From Cynocephalus volans (lineage: Eukaryota; Chordata; Mammalia; Dermoptera; Cynocephalidae): 64,000 bases of DNA. A program made the position numbers and the translations under genes. Shown piece after piece: positions 48,213 to 60,239 of this stretch (position 1 is its first letter; each line of letters begins with the position of its first letter). The DNA lies in contig NC_084469.1 in assembly GCF_027409185.1 (NCBI RefSeq), positions 37,699,293 through 37,763,292 on the forward strand, read 5' to 3'. The notes beneath the pieces are model-generated. The model was not told where the DNA came from, made no database searches, and worked only from the letters and a program-made list of their open reading frames with translations.

Positions 48213-48383
48213 TTTTTTTTTTTTTTTTAAAAGATGACCGGTAAGGGGATCTTAACCCTTGACTTGGTGTTGTCAGCACCACGCTCACCCAGTGAGCTAA
48301 CCGGCCATCCCTATATGGGATCCGAACCCGTGGCCCTGGTGCTATCAGCACCGCACTCTCCCGAGTGAGCCACGGGCCGGCCC
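48213..48383 (-). mobile_element. CYN-type dimeric tRNA-Ile SINE
   Basis: Two tRNA-Ile-like units on the minus strand and a clean A tail (long T run on plus). A perfect 15-bp target duplication, 'tggaccattgttctt', lies at 48198-48212 and 48384-48398. One of the best-preserved copies in the window. Confidence 0.9.
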
Positions 48384-48398
48384 TGGACCATTGTTCTT

Positions 48399-49261
48399 AA
48401 AGAGGATTCCATGAGGATCTGTAGGCTCATTCCTTAGAAAATCAGCCATTACTGCAATGCGGATGAGAGCTAGTGTTATTAAAATTGCTTCTGTGTCTTG
48501 AAATCAGTTGCTTTTTGATTAGACAAAGAGCTAAGAGGGTTGTCATGGGCTTTCTTATCAGCTCTCAGTTTCTGCCCTGTGGAAATCAACAAAATCAAGC
48601 CCCCCTCCCAGGTGTGGAATTGCAGAGTCGTGGCTGCAGGTAGCAGATGCCTCCCCCTGTTCCTGGGCTCTTACTCAGTTGGATAAGTGGATTTTCTCAC
48701 CTGCAGGAGAGGGCAAGAGCCCCAGTTACCCTGTTTGCTAGTCTCTGCCTTTTGGTGTTGTGAGCCCTAGGCCTGAGAGGAGTAGCATTCTTCAGTCAGC
48801 TGATGCTGGCAAGAGGGCATTTAGAATGATGACGTTTGAGAGGACTCAAGCCAGAGGTGCTCCTGTTGTGGGTATTGTCCAAAGATGTCAGAATTGTGAG
48901 GAAAGGTGGCAAGAGCTGATGTCTGAAGGAATGAATCCTGGACATCCCAGGTGGAAGGGGGATCTCTTAGGCCCTTCTGCAAGGAGGCCAAGAATTCCTC
49001 AACCTTAGATGGATTGAACTTTCACGAGATGCCACCCTGCCAGGAACCAGCAGAAGGATTTGCTCCAGCACTGGGGTCTGGGTGAAGGGGGCCTTGGCCT
49101 GGATGTGAGAAGGTCTGGGGATCTGCCTCAGATGCCCAAAACCCCACAGTGATGCTACCTGGCTGTGTAACTTGGGCCCCATTTCCTGGTTTGAAGGAAG
49201 AATTTATTCATGGCTTAAGTGGATATGCGGTGGGGACAGAGACACCAGAAAGGAAAGGATA
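48399..49261. other. Intergenic or intronic, nothing recognised
   Basis: No gene or classifiable repeat recognised. Confidence 0.4.
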
Positions 49262-50510
49262 AGGTAAAAGTTGGAAAAAACTTGGAGGACAATTGATTTT
49301 TAACAAATGCACCAAAGCAATTCAATGGAAAGGAAAGCCATTTCAACAAATGGAGTGGGAACAACTGGATATTTATACGGCAGAAGAATAAAACTTGACC
49401 ACACCACCCACAAAAATTAATTTGAGCTGAATCACGGACCTCACCTAAATGTAAAAGCTGACACTATAAAACTTTTGGGGAAAAGGTAGGAGAATATCTT
49501 TGTGACCTGGAGGCAAGCATAGATTTCTTAGACAGTAGAGAGAAAGGAAAAAAGCTCACTAAATTAGATTTCATCAAAATTGAAAACATCTGTTCATTAA
49601 AATCACCATGAAGGAAATGAATAGGCAAGCTCTTGATTGGGAGGAAATATTTACAAAATATGTACCTGTCGATGCTACATTTGATTAGTAAAAAGACAAA
49701 CAGCCGAATTGAAAAATGGGCAAGATATTTAAACAGATCCGTACAAGATAACAAATCAACAAGGAACCCACGAAAATCACTTGACATTGATATTTAACAG
49801 GAATATACAAATTAAAACCACAATGAGACAGCACCACACATTCACTAGAATGGCTAAAATTTAAAAATCTCACAATACCCCATGCCGGTGAGAAGGTGGA
49901 ACAGTCAGAGCTTCCATATGCTGCTGGTAAAAATGTAAACTTGGTAGTTTCTTATGAAGTTAAACATACACCTACCCTTTGACCCAGCAATTCACTCCTA
50001 AATATTTATTTGTCCAAGAGAAATAAAGACATGTGTCCACAAAAAGACTCCTTTATGAATACCCGTAGAAGCTTTATTAATGATAGCTGAAAAAAAGAAA
50101 CCAACTCAAATGTCCATCAACAGAAGAAAGGATGAAATGTTGTATATTCATGCAAGAATAGTACTAAACAATAAAAAGGAACTAACCCCTCGTGTGCACA
50201 CCAGCATGAATGAGTCCCAGAGACATGCTGAGAGAAAGAAATCAGTATAAAAGAACAGACATACTCCATTTATATAACGTTCTAGAACTAGCTAGGAACT
50301 AATTAAGGTTACACAACTCAGAACAACAGTTGTAGGGGTGGAGAGGAGCTCACTGGAAGACACACGAGGGGATTTTTCCAGGTGGATGGAAGCATTCTAT
50401 CTAGTGATACTGGTGGGTTACACGGGGGACCTATGGTGCACTAAGATTTGTGCATTTCCATGTGTGTAAATTACACTCCACACAAAAGCACCGTGAAAGT
50501 CTTAATCATG
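49262..50510 (+). mobile_element. Old L1 fragment (ORF2 3' third plus 3' UTR)
   Basis: Runs through decayed ORF2 ('ggacaattgatttttaacaa', 'ggaggaaatatttacaaaat', 'accacaatgagacagcacca', 'tttgacccagcaattcact', 'tgtccatcaacagaagaa') into an L1M-type 3' UTR. Many stops and frameshifts. Confidence 0.88.
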
Positions 50511-50734
50511 ATAACCGAGTAGGGCAGAGTGGGGAGCAGGCTGACCAAGAGTGAAAGAATGTTGATTATGGTTGATGCCACATGATGGAATGTGGAGAAC
50601 TAGAGTAGGGGTGTGGGCAGGAGACACATTGCCCCAGAAAAAAGAAAGTAGGAAAGAGATTCAACATCTCTGAATAGAGCAGAGATGTTAAAGGAGGACC
50701 TGTGAGGTGAGGGGGTCACCTGGCTTACAAGAAA
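50511..50734. other. Unclassified sequence
   Basis: Short purine-rich interval with no assignment. Confidence 0.3.
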
Positions 50735-50860
50735 AATTGTGCAAATTCCCAGAATTAAAAATCTGAAATGCTCCAATGAGCATCTCCAATGAGCATCATG
50801 TCAGCACTCAAAAATTTTGGATTTTGAATTTTTGAATTAGGGATGCTCAACCTGTATACA
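50735..50860. mobile_element. Palindromic DNA transposon fragment
   Basis: 'aaaaatctgaaatgctcca' near the left and 'agggatgctcaacctgta' at the right resemble a mammalian palindromic element ending in 'ggttgagcatcc'. 'tccaatgagcatc' is duplicated in tandem at about 50773-50798. Confidence 0.5.
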
Positions 50861-52164
50861 GAGATAGAGAGAGATAGAATAATAGAGAAAGAGAGTGAGA
50901 GAATGGCGACATGAGTCTCAGCTCATTTCTAGGAAGATGCCACCCCTTGAAGGAAAACACAGACCTTCAGGAGCCAGAGGACCCTGGACAGAGGGCAGAC
51001 TGGGTTTGGCTGGCAGGATGAACACGTCCACAAGGGAGGCACTAATAGGACCGTCTCTTAATCTTGTGAGAACAGTCTACGTATCAGCCGTGTGTATTTG
51101 TAACTGTCCTGTCCTTGGAGACCCTGCCTGCACAGACTTTGCAGCATCTGGCTGTTGATCTTATACCCCCAGACTGTGAAACAGCGAGCGGTGCTCACCA
51201 ACCTCGCAACAAAAACCTTTTGAGAAACCCCTGCACGCCAGACCCTTCACTAGACACTGAGTTACAAACGTGACCAGGACAGTGTCCCTTCTAAGAGGAG
51301 CTCGTGGTGCACACGTTCGCTTGGTCATCGGTGTCTCTGACAAATGAGGTGAAGAGACATCTCAAATGAGATGGGAGAGAACTGGCTGCAAAATTTTGGG
51401 CTTTTTCACACACACTCATATATTCATCCCCCAACATATGGTTTGATGGAGAGAATTTGCAAGCTGGTGAGCAGAAATGAGCATCCAATGTAATAAGGGC
51501 CATGTTCTCCTATCTTCAGTAGATTCCTGAGTGTCTGAAATGCACCACTTAACCTGATGGTGGTTGTAAGTGAAATAAGTGAATTATTCCCAAAGGTGAC
51601 TGGATGTGTGTCTGTGCCTGCAGGACTGGGAGCTCTTCCTTCCTTTCCAGACTCCTTGAAGGGCTGGGGCTGGGTCTTTCCCAGCTTCTTATGCCCTCCA
51701 GCGGGTAGCTCAGTGCTCTCCTGAGGTTGGGGACCCAGCGAGCATTTGTTAAATGGCTAAATAAATAGAGGCACTATGGTAGGAGAGGAAGGAGAGGGCT
51801 TTGTAGGCTGTTTGCAAAGTAGAGTTTACCCTGTGGATTTGTTTTCTTTGCAGTTTCTGGTTGGGACCATCCAAGGTTAGAACCCAGCTAGTCTTGCATT
51901 GCTAAATTACTGTTCCTGTTCTTTGCCTCTGGATCCTTGTAAACAATCCCCTCTGATCTTAGAGCAAGGCGGTAGGATATGGACAGTTAACAAAGGGGCT
52001 TTGAGGCAGCTGTGAAGGGGCAAGGTGGGACACTCTGGCCAGCTCCTCGCCCCCCCTCCTTCCATGGCCTTGGCTTCACTGCTCACCTCTCCAAGACTGG
52101 TCGCCTTCTGCTGGTTGAAGTGATGGCCTCCAAAGGAGGAGCAGCAATGTGCTTGTCAGGCAAT
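50861..52164. other. Intergenic, nothing recognised
   Basis: No gene or classifiable repeat recognised apart from a (GAGA)n patch at about 50862-50900. Confidence 0.4.
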
Positions 52165-52350
52165 AGCAACAACTACCATGCATTTCGCTCTTCTGTTTTC
52201 TGGGAACGATGCAAAGTGCTCTGTTTTCATCACCTCATTTAATCCTCCCAACTAGTTGCTAAGGAAGGTACAGTTATTACCCCTTTTTGCAGGTGAACAA
52301 ACAGGATCAGAGAGGTTTACATGACTTTCTCAAAGCTACTGTCAGGTGAA
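52165..52350 (-). mobile_element. MIR SINE
   Basis: Antisense MIR: 'catcacctcatttaatcctc', 'ttattacccctttttgcag' and 'cagagaggtttacatgact'. Confidence 0.8.
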
Positions 52351-52689
52351 TAGACAAGCCATGATCGAAATGTGAGTTTTGGAGGCTGTCTGGCTCCAGA
52401 GCCTGGGTTTGCGTCTATCCTGCTCCTCCTTGGGGCAGTTTTGATTTTCTTCTCAAATCAGAGGAACAGCAAATGGGGTGGACACTTGAGGTAGGGCACA
52501 GACAGTGGATAAAACTGCAGCGGTGGCTGCCTTGGCTGAGGGGTTGTGCCTAGGACTGCTGGGGGTTGCTGCTGAGGATGTGGGGGCTGAAGCTGTGGGC
52601 TCCGAGCTGGAGCCACAGAGCTGTGGGAGGCTCACGGTAGAGCGGCCACAAAGTCACCACCACCGTGGCACAGTCAAGCGCACGATGCC

Positions 52690-52830
52690 TGGTACACACC
52701 ACCGTCTTCACCCGGAGCGTCTATTAATCCTCACAGCTCTCTGAGGGTGTTGCTGTTATCATCATTCCATCATTCCCATTTCACAGATAAGGAAACTGAG
52801 GCTCAGAGCTGCCTATCCCCAAATCCTATG
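52690..52830 (-). mobile_element. MIR SINE
   Basis: Antisense MIR: 'ctattaatcctcacagctc' and 'cccatttcacagataagga' followed by 'aactgaggctcagag'. Confidence 0.82.
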
Positions 52831-52976
52831 GAGCCTGCCTTTTCTCGCTCTTTTTCTTCGCTCCCTTCCTTCCCAGCATCCTACAGCCCCTATATCTGCA
52901 CACCTTGACCTCAGCACTCACTCCCAGCCTTCCCTGCCACCCTCTCTGAATGTGTTGAAACATGGTTGGTAGTAAT

Positions 52977-53168
52977 AGGGTTGCCAGAGGTAGCAAATAC
53001 AATGACAAGGTGTCTAGTTAAATGTGAGTTTCAGGTCAATAACAGATACTCTTTTAGTATAAGACTGTTCCAATACTGCATGGGGCATACATAACACCAA
53101 AAATGTATTTGTCGTTTATCTGAAATTCAAATTTAATTGGACATCCTGTAACATACCTGACAACCCTA
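52977..53168. mobile_element. Palindromic nonautonomous DNA transposon (copy 2 of 2)
   Basis: 'agggttgccagaggtagcaa' at the left end against 'cctgacaaccct' at the right. The interior arms 'gtgagtttcaggtcaataac' and 'gtttatctgaaattcaaatt' are inverted. Same family as 47626-47813. Confidence 0.68.
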
Positions 53169-56079
53169 ATATTATAAGAGGCCCCAGTGCTTGCTGTGCT
53201 TGGCCTGGAGTTGTCCGGCCCTTCCTGAGCTTCGCCTCCCCAGGCTTTTCCACCTAGAGAGCTCTGATAGGAGCTGGGCTATTCTGGGACTTGCAAGGCT
53301 AAGCGGAAGAGAGGACACACAGTACCTCACAGCAGAGGCAGCTCTCAGCTGGCGGAGCCTGGGGAGGAGACGGAAGGTGACCACCGGATGGAAGTGGCAG
53401 GAGTGGCGATTTGTGGTTCCGGAGGAAGACCCTGCAAGGGTGAGGAGGTGGGATCTTCCTCTTTTCCCCTTGGGGTCCCCACTGATGCCCCGCCCAGCTC
53501 CAGCTCTGCAGTGTGGGTCCTCAGGGTGTCTTATGTTCTCTCGCTGCACTGCCTTCCTTTCACTAGGACACTGAGTTGGTGACCGTTTGCCCTTTGATAA
53601 TGTGAGTGGGGCCCCGAGCCTGGGCTGATAAAGCAGAGGCCAGACAGCTTCTGAACATGCTGCTGCTGTCACCACGGCCATGGCCACCCATCTGTCGCCT
53701 GCTCACAGTGCTTCTAAGAAGGCAAGTTCCGAAAAGGTCACAGTCAATCTGGAGGTGCCACTCAGCTCCCTCTTCAGGCCACGCAGCTGGCCCCCAGGCC
53801 CTGCCCAGTGACAGGGAGATAATGTGCATGACCATGTTGGGCTTGACCCGACTGAGCCACGTCTTTGTCCATGTTTCTATGTGCCTGCCTTGTTTTCTCC
53901 TTTCTGAGATAAAGACTGCCCAGGCCTGCCGGCGTGCTCCACCTTGTTTTCCTGCCACCCGCCCTGAGTGCCTGCCACCCCTGCAGGAGGGAGGGAATAG
54001 CAGCTGCTGAGGTCGGACATGGGATGCTCAGTATGACCTTTGGGGTCTCAGGTCCCGCCCATGTACTCCAGGGTCTGAGGGTGGCCTTGCACTTCACTGT
54101 CTGGCTTTTCTTTGTTCCTGCTTCTGTCTAAATTTGGGAGGATGGTTCCTGCTCACCCCTTTCCCTGAGTGGCTCCCAAGGGTGGAGGCCGGATGCTTCA
54201 CAGGCAGGGCTGGAACAGCCTCTGCACACAAATCTCCTTCTCCCAGGTGCACAGCAAGGGGCAGCCCCTTCTCCCTGTTCCCAGTGTCTGCCAGGACCCT
54301 CACTGGGCAGTCCTCTGCAGCCTGCTGGCAGCTGGCTTCCCTCCTCCCCAAGACACACCCCTCTCTTCCACCTGTCATTCACATTTGCCTTCCAACTCAA
54401 GTTCAAAAACTCAACACACTCCAAAGCAAAGTTAAATGTTCCCCTTCTCACTTACTGTCCTCAATGTTCCAGGGGAGGATGGGGACCTGGGAATCACTCG
54501 GTGCTCGTGCAAGGAGGAGGCCAGTAGTGAGTTTCTGATCAGATCCTTCATCCCAGCCAGAGACAGCCACCCTGGCCACATCCAGGAGTCAGTGCTGCAG
54601 ATCCCAGTGACTGAGCAGGCTCCAGCGGGGATGAGCTCACCAGGATATGGCCTAATGGGTTAACTCTTTGCGAGCTGCTGGCACAGGCACTCAGAATGTG
54701 GTTTCCTCAGCTCTGCTCAGCTACTATTAGATGGATCTTGTGAAAAATTTATGAAGCTTCTTGGCATCCAGTCTCCAAGTTTAGGAGGAGGCGTGCACTC
54801 GGTTGGTGCCTGGGCATGGTGGCTTCTCCTGACCCAGACTCAGAAATCAGAAGACCTGGAGGTGGAGGTGCATGGTGGTGGTGACGGGCTGCCAAAGAGT
54901 GGATTATGCCTTACAGCTGGCTCTGTGCTAGCTCTGTTCAGCACAGGCTTTGATAATGACATCTGGGAACTCTTTTGATCTGGATGCTGGAGAGGGCACA
55001 TGCAGACTTATGGAACATCCTTGGTTCCAAGGTGGCAAGGATACATCTGGGAACTTCCCAGAGCCTGTGGGTGGTCACCCTATGTTACAAAATGCCAGGA
55101 GCCCATAGCAGAACCTGCCCCCACCCCAGACACCTCTGAGCTAGGGGTCAAGCAGCATGTCTGCCCTTTCCTCTCTGGTCTTTCCTGATCATACCCCTGT
55201 TGCTCTTCATGGGAAGCCTGCTGTCTCGGTGATGAGAAGAGAACAGTAAAGACCACTGTGAGGGAAGGAAGGGTGCCCACCTCGACAAACCTTTGTCTGA
55301 CCACGCCTGGGGAAGCTGGGTGTGGGCTGTGGAGTTGCCAGTTCCCACGAGGCTGATGGATACCTTGAGGTCAACAAAACTGCCTACGGTTCTGAGAGAG
55401 CCAGACTGGCCCCTGCCCTTCTCCGCATTACCTGAGAATGTGGGACACTGTTGCTTCTTGGGGTGGTGGGGTGGGCGAAGGTCCTTACTACTGGTAACAG
55501 TACATTGGGGGGCCTCTTCTGTGGTCTGCATGGAAGGCTCTCCCAGGAGTGACCCAGGGAAGGCAGGCGTGGGAATCTTCCAACTGTGGCATCTTGATTT
55601 CCTTACCTCTGCAAAGAATAGGAGATTCTCAGACTGGGAAAGCTCAGCCAAGGTTGCTGTGTGGTCAATGGCTTGAGAAGCAAAGAGCTACAAGGGCAAG
55701 CTGTCACTGAACTACTGCGAGGGGACAAGCCAAGCAGGCTGTCCTGTCTTCCTCCATGAAAGATGAGCACCTCTGCTCAGGGAAATGGGGAGTGGGAGAC
55801 CAGCGACGAGGGCCAGGGGAATTCAACTTTGAAGGCTTTTGAGGATGCTCCTTGCTTTGCCTTAGCTGCCCTTGACTTTATGCATAAATCAGTTTGGAAA
55901 ACCAAATGGCCAGGCTGGAGAAGGAACCCAGGGGTGAATTATTTTGCAATGCAAATAATCAAATAGTTTAATTTTCCAAAGTTCAGACTTCTGTGCTTTT
56001 CCTACCTCCTGCAGGGCGTGGTAGTGTGGTGGAGAAACACCTGCAGTAAGCCATGATAATCCCATATTCATCACTTTCT
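53169..56079. other. Intergenic, nothing recognised
   Basis: No exon, RNA gene or classifiable repeat was recognised. Several overlapping open frames of 100-170 codons occur on both strands, reflecting high GC rather than coding sequence. PIRT's noncoding first exon could lie hereabouts but cannot be identified. Confidence 0.4.
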
Positions 56080-56300
56080 CTGTAGGCACCGTTCTAAGCA
56101 CTTTATACACATATAAACAGTTTACTTATTCCCCGCACAACCCCATGAGGTAGGTACATGAGGTATATTGCTACCTCCATACTTGCCTTGAACAGGTCAC
56201 TTCTCCGAGCCCTGATTTCCTCATTTATTAATTGGATGTGATCATTGCTACATCATAGAGTTTTTGTGGAGATTAAATGAGAAAGTGCTTAATGAGAAAA
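56080..56300. mobile_element. Two adjacent MIR fragments, opposite orientation
   Basis: About 56080-56175 is antisense MIR ('ttccccgcacaaccccatga'). About 56180-56300 is sense MIR ('ttgaacaggtcacttctcc', 'gagattaaatgagaaagtgc'). Confidence 0.6.
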
Positions 56301-56341
56301 AAATTAATTAAAATTAATTAATTAAAAGAGTAATGAGAAAA

Positions 56342-56522
56342 TATATGAGGGTACTTCAGAAAGTTTGTGGAAAAATAGAATTAAAAGATAATACTGGACT
56401 GGCTGGTCAGCTAAGTAGTTAGAGCACAGCCTTGTTAACATCAAGGTCAAGGGTTCAGATCCCCATACCAGCCAGCTGCCCCCTGTCCCTGCCAAAAAAA
56501 GACTTTTTGAAGACCCCTCATA
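56342..56522. mobile_element. TIR-flanked MITE split by a CYN SINE
   Basis: The left end 'atatgagggtacttcagaaag' and right end 'ctttttgaagacccctcata' are inverted with few mismatches and flanked by TA, as expected for a Tc1/mariner-type miniature element. The interior is occupied by a SINE, and the right arm is shorter than the left. Family not named. Confidence 0.6.
56398..56501 (+). mobile_element. CYN-type monomeric tRNA-Ile SINE
   Basis: A tRNA-like head ('ctggtcagctaagtagttag', then 'aagggttcagatcccc' as B box) and a short A tail at about 56492-56498. Diverged and inside the TIR element. Confidence 0.78.
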
Positions 56523-56603
56523 TGAATATGTGTATATATGCATATATGTACGCATGTATGCACACACATATATGTGAGTATATATTAAATGTGTATATAT
56601 GTA

Positions 56604-56925
56604 CAGTAGTCCCCCCTTATCTATGGGGGATGAGTTCTAAGACCCTCAGTGGATACCTGAAACCACATGTAGTACTAAACTGTGCATATACTATATTTTT
56701 TCCTCTACATAAATGCCTATTTTAAAGTTTAATTTATAAATCAGGCACAGTAAGAGATTAACAACAGCTACTAATAAAACAGAATAATTATAACAATTTG
56801 CTACAATAAAAGTTATGCGAATGTGGTCTCTTGCTATCAAAATAACCTTAATATTTTCAGACTGTGGTTGACCACAGGTAAATGAAACTGCAGAAAGTGA
56901 AACTGTGGATAAGGGGGGACTACTA
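56604..56925 (+). mobile_element. MER2-like Tigger DNA transposon
   Basis: The ends 'cagtagtccccccttatc' and 'gataaggggggactact' are inverted and flanked by TA on both sides. The interior 'taaatcaggcacagtaaga' and 'aaaagttatgcgaatgtgg' match MER2. 322 bp and noncoding. Confidence 0.88.
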
Positions 56926-57283
56926 TATATAATATACGTGTATGTGTGTACACGTGTAAGCGTATGTGTAAATCGGGGGTGGGGTGGGGTCAGCATAGGC
57001 AGTGTGCAGGTGAGAAACTGCTGTGTGCAGGTTCTTCCCTAGCAGGACAGAGGAGGGGGCATGAGAAGCCACTGTGGTCCCTGGGCAGGACTCTTGTGTC
57101 CAGGGCTGGAGAGGTTGCGGCTGCAGTTGTGGGGTGGAAGGGCAGAAAACAGGTGTGGGCAATGCCTGGGGACCGTGCATGTGGCCTCCTATCCAGGGTG
57201 CCCTAATTCCCAGATCACAGCTGCTTCAGCTCAGCTCTGCTCCCCCTCACAGGGCTGGCCCCATGCTCCAGGCAATGATGGGA

Positions 57284-57395
57284 AGGGGACCAGCCATCCT
57301 TATTTGTCCAGGACTGATGGATTTCCCAAGATTTGGACGTTCAGGGCTAAAACCAGGAAAGTTCCAAGCAAACCAAGATGAACTGGTTACCTTAG
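57284..57395. mobile_element. Short palindromic DNA transposon (copy 2)
   Basis: Same layout as the element at 381-495: 'gaccagccatccttatttgt' then 'ccaggact' at the left, with inverted 'aagcaaaccaagatgaactg' then 'gttacc' at the right. Confidence 0.55.
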
Positions 57396-57894
57396 TAAAA
57401 CCTTCCGGGCTGTGGTGTGCTGCCATTTGGAGGCTCCGTGCTGTGCACACAGGTTCGCTCCTTCTGGAACGTCCTTTCCGCCTGTCTTCATTTAGCTAAC
57501 CCAGGCAGTCTGGCCTCACCCTCCACAGCCCCACTGCCGTGGGCTTCACAGCCCCTCTTCTGGTCTATTGCATGTATTGATGACTGTCTGTCCGCCCCCC
57601 ACCCCCTACAGTGCTCCAAACTCCTTGGAATGCTTTTTTTAAATAAAAGAAATTTATTATGGAAAATTTTAAACATATGCAAATATAGGAAAAAAAGTTA
57701 CCCAATGAACCACCATGTACCCGCAATCCCTTTTCACCTGCAATATCACTCTTGTCTTTGCTCATACCATTTACTGACTGAAGATGCCACACCTCTTGGC
57801 TTAGAAAACTTCCCACATTCTGGATTTTAAAGCGTTTTTATTTATTTTTTACTTGACAAATAAAAACGATACATATCAATTGTGTACAATATGG
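57396..57894. other. Intergenic, nothing recognised
   Basis: AT-rich toward the right. No gene or firm repeat call. Confidence 0.35.
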
Positions 57895-58067
57895 TTTTTT
57901 TGTTTTGTTATTTTTTAAAGATGACCGGTAAGGGGATCTTAACCCTTGGCTTGTTGTCAGCACCACGCTCAGCCAGTGAGCGAACCGGCCATCCCTATAT
58001 AGGGATCCAAACCTGTGGCCTTGGTGTTATCAGCACCACACTCTCCCGAGTGAGCCATGGGCCAGCC
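57895..58067 (-). mobile_element. CYN-type dimeric tRNA-Ile SINE
   Basis: Dimer on the minus strand with an interrupted A tail. Imperfect flanking repeats 'caatatggtttttt' and 'caacatgatgtttt' suggest a decayed target duplication. Confidence 0.85.
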
Positions 58068-59519
58068 TTCAACATGATGTTTTGAGATACATTCATTTCA
58101 ATATGAATGAAATGAAATGAGAAGTTCAATTCACTGAACTAATTACCATGTGCATTACCTCACATACTTATTTTCCCCATATTCTGGATTTGGCTGAGCT
58201 GACTGCTTCCTCATGGTGTCACTTCACATTTTCCTCTGTCCTGCAAGGGCTACATCTTGATTTCCACTGTGGTCCAGATCCTAGTATGATGTCCTGGCCC
58301 AGAACAGGTACCCAATCAACGGTGAATACACAGCACGTGAACATGCATATGGTTCCGCACATACGGACAGGGGTTTTGCCTGTATGCCACTGGGTCCTCA
58401 CAGTGGCCCAGTGACATAGGCAGGGATGCATTTTATATCTGCTTCTTTGCTGTGATGCTGAGACAGTTCACCAAGACCCAAAACTCAGGACGCAGTGGTC
58501 ATTTCCATTGTCCTTTGCCTGCTTTCACACCACGGCAGAGGGGTTTATACATAAATACTCTCAGGTGAACTGCAGACCTCCGAGTCCTCTCCAGAGGAGG
58601 GGACTACCTGGAGCAGGAGGAGTTTCTACAGGGCCCTGGGTGTCACTTGCCAATGCCAGTCCTGAGGGGGGAGTTAGTTAGGTTCTAACTGTGGGACGGA
58701 GCCCTGTGGGGGAAACATGCCTAATAAAGAGGTGCCTACATTGACAACCCTGTTTTTCACACTGCTCTGATACTATTTTGTGGTAGTCTAATAACCATCA
58801 TGGCAGCTCATTATCTTAAAAATAAATGCAGAAAAAAACCCACCACTTTTGGAAAATATGCTCAGAGGGAGTCTCAGTGCCAGTGATGTGTCTGTCCCAG
58901 ACTGTGCCAGGGCAGGGCAAGATGTGGAGACAGAGAAATTAAGGGGGGGGGGCTTGGAGGGAGGGGCTGCAGTGGGGGTGGGGGGATGTGGGAGAGAGGA
59001 AGCCCCCTCTGTCCACAAGAACTTAGGCTCCTGCTGTGGGGGACAAGAAGCCTCTTTTGTCACCCAGGGCCCAGGAAAGTCATGCAAAGCGATTACTCAA
59101 ATCAGGCAGTGCCAGGGAGGGGCCACCACCTGCCCCCTGGTCCCCTCCCTTCCCATGAGGGGTGCCACGGTAAAGGAGATGGGATATAGGGCCCTAAGTC
59201 CCTGCTGGTCTGGTCCCTTGGTCCTCTTGAGAGACCCGGTTAAGTAAGGGCGTCTCCTAACTGGTCTCTCTGGCCAGGTTCTGAAGCTCCCTCTCTAAGC
59301 CACACAGGGCTAGAGCCATATTCCTCCAGCCACCTCCGACTTGGCTCTTTCCTCTTTCTTGTCTCTTCTGAAGCTCTTCTTCCTTGTCTGTCTGTCTGTC
59401 TGTCTGTCCGTCTTCCTCCTTGTGTGCTTCCATCTGACACACTGACAATTCTCCAGAGGTCTGAATTTCCTGGGGGATACTCAGGGGGTCACTGCCCCTT
59501 CTCTTTCTCAGGACGTGTT
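58068..59519. other. Intergenic, nothing recognised
   Basis: Only simple sequence was noted: a poly-G run at about 58943-58952 and a (TGTC)n tetranucleotide at about 59385-59408. No gene. Confidence 0.45.
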
Positions 59520-59900
59520 AGCTGAGCAGATGGTGTGAGAGCAGCCGGGCTGGGCCCTGCGTGGGGAAGAGGGGCGCGAAGTAGGCAACGGGAGTTTCGT
59601 AATGGGGGTGGGAGATGGGGGAGCTGGGGACACGAAGGGACTGGTAGAGCCTACAAGAAGTGGGGGTGGGGAGCGGAACATCGTCTTGTCGGGGGGCTTC
59701 CAGGACGATCGATCGTTATCTGCCAGGACCTGCCGTCCTAATCAGGTGGTGTCTGGGTCCCCAAGGGCCGGGCTGGGTGGGGCGCGGCGTCCGGGGGCGG
59801 GGGTGTGACCAGAGGAGGAGGCGGCTTGCTCCTGGGCTGCGGCTGCCATCTAGTGGCGAATTTTGAGGAGTGTTGCTAGCTGAGGTCTAGTGGCCCGGAG
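59520..59900. promoter_or_regulatory. CpG-rich pocket, candidate regulatory element
   Basis: Locally rich in CpG ('ggggcgcgaagtaggcaac', 'gggcgcggcgtccggggg') in an otherwise CpG-poor, non-repetitive neighbourhood. Contains the CTCF-type motif listed next. It lies about 26.6 kb upstream of the PIRT coding exon, or about 20 kb without the inserted L1. No open frame with recognisable domains crosses it. Confidence 0.4.
59845..59856 (-). promoter_or_regulatory. CTCF core motif
   Basis: The minus strand reads 'ccactagatggc', matching every position of the CTCF core CCASYAGRKGGC. Flanking bases also fit most of the longer consensus. A second, degraded 'ccactaga' occurs on the minus strand about 30 bp to the right. 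Binding is a prediction. Confidence 0.55.
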
Positions 59901-60239
59901 ATCTGTCTCTGGTCTGGTAAGTCACACTGGATTTGAAATGAAAAAAATCCAGTTTCACGATATTTGTGATAAATACAATCTCACAAAAATATTTACCACA
60001 ATTTCAAAATTTCCAATAATGAAGACACTCTAGCTTTTGAATATGAAGAGATTTATGTCTTCATGTCTTCATCAAATATTGATTATGAGTCTGTTAGATG
60101 CCAGGCACTGTGTTAGGCTAGGCACTGGAAATAAAGAGAAATGACTTCCATGAACTATAAAATTTAGGTAGAGAGCGAGGCGGCTAAACCAACGATTCCA
60201 ATTCAGAAGTAAAAAACCTCTTCAATACAGATGCGTCTG
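59901..60239. other. Intergenic, AT-rich, nothing recognised
   Basis: AT-rich, with a short repeat-like stretch 'gatgccaggcactgtgtta' near 60097. No gene. Confidence 0.35.

Noticed and set aside
53172-53687. 171-codon minus-strand and 127-codon plus-strand overlapping frames
   Set aside because: Mutually overlapping with no homology recognised; GC-rich chance frames.
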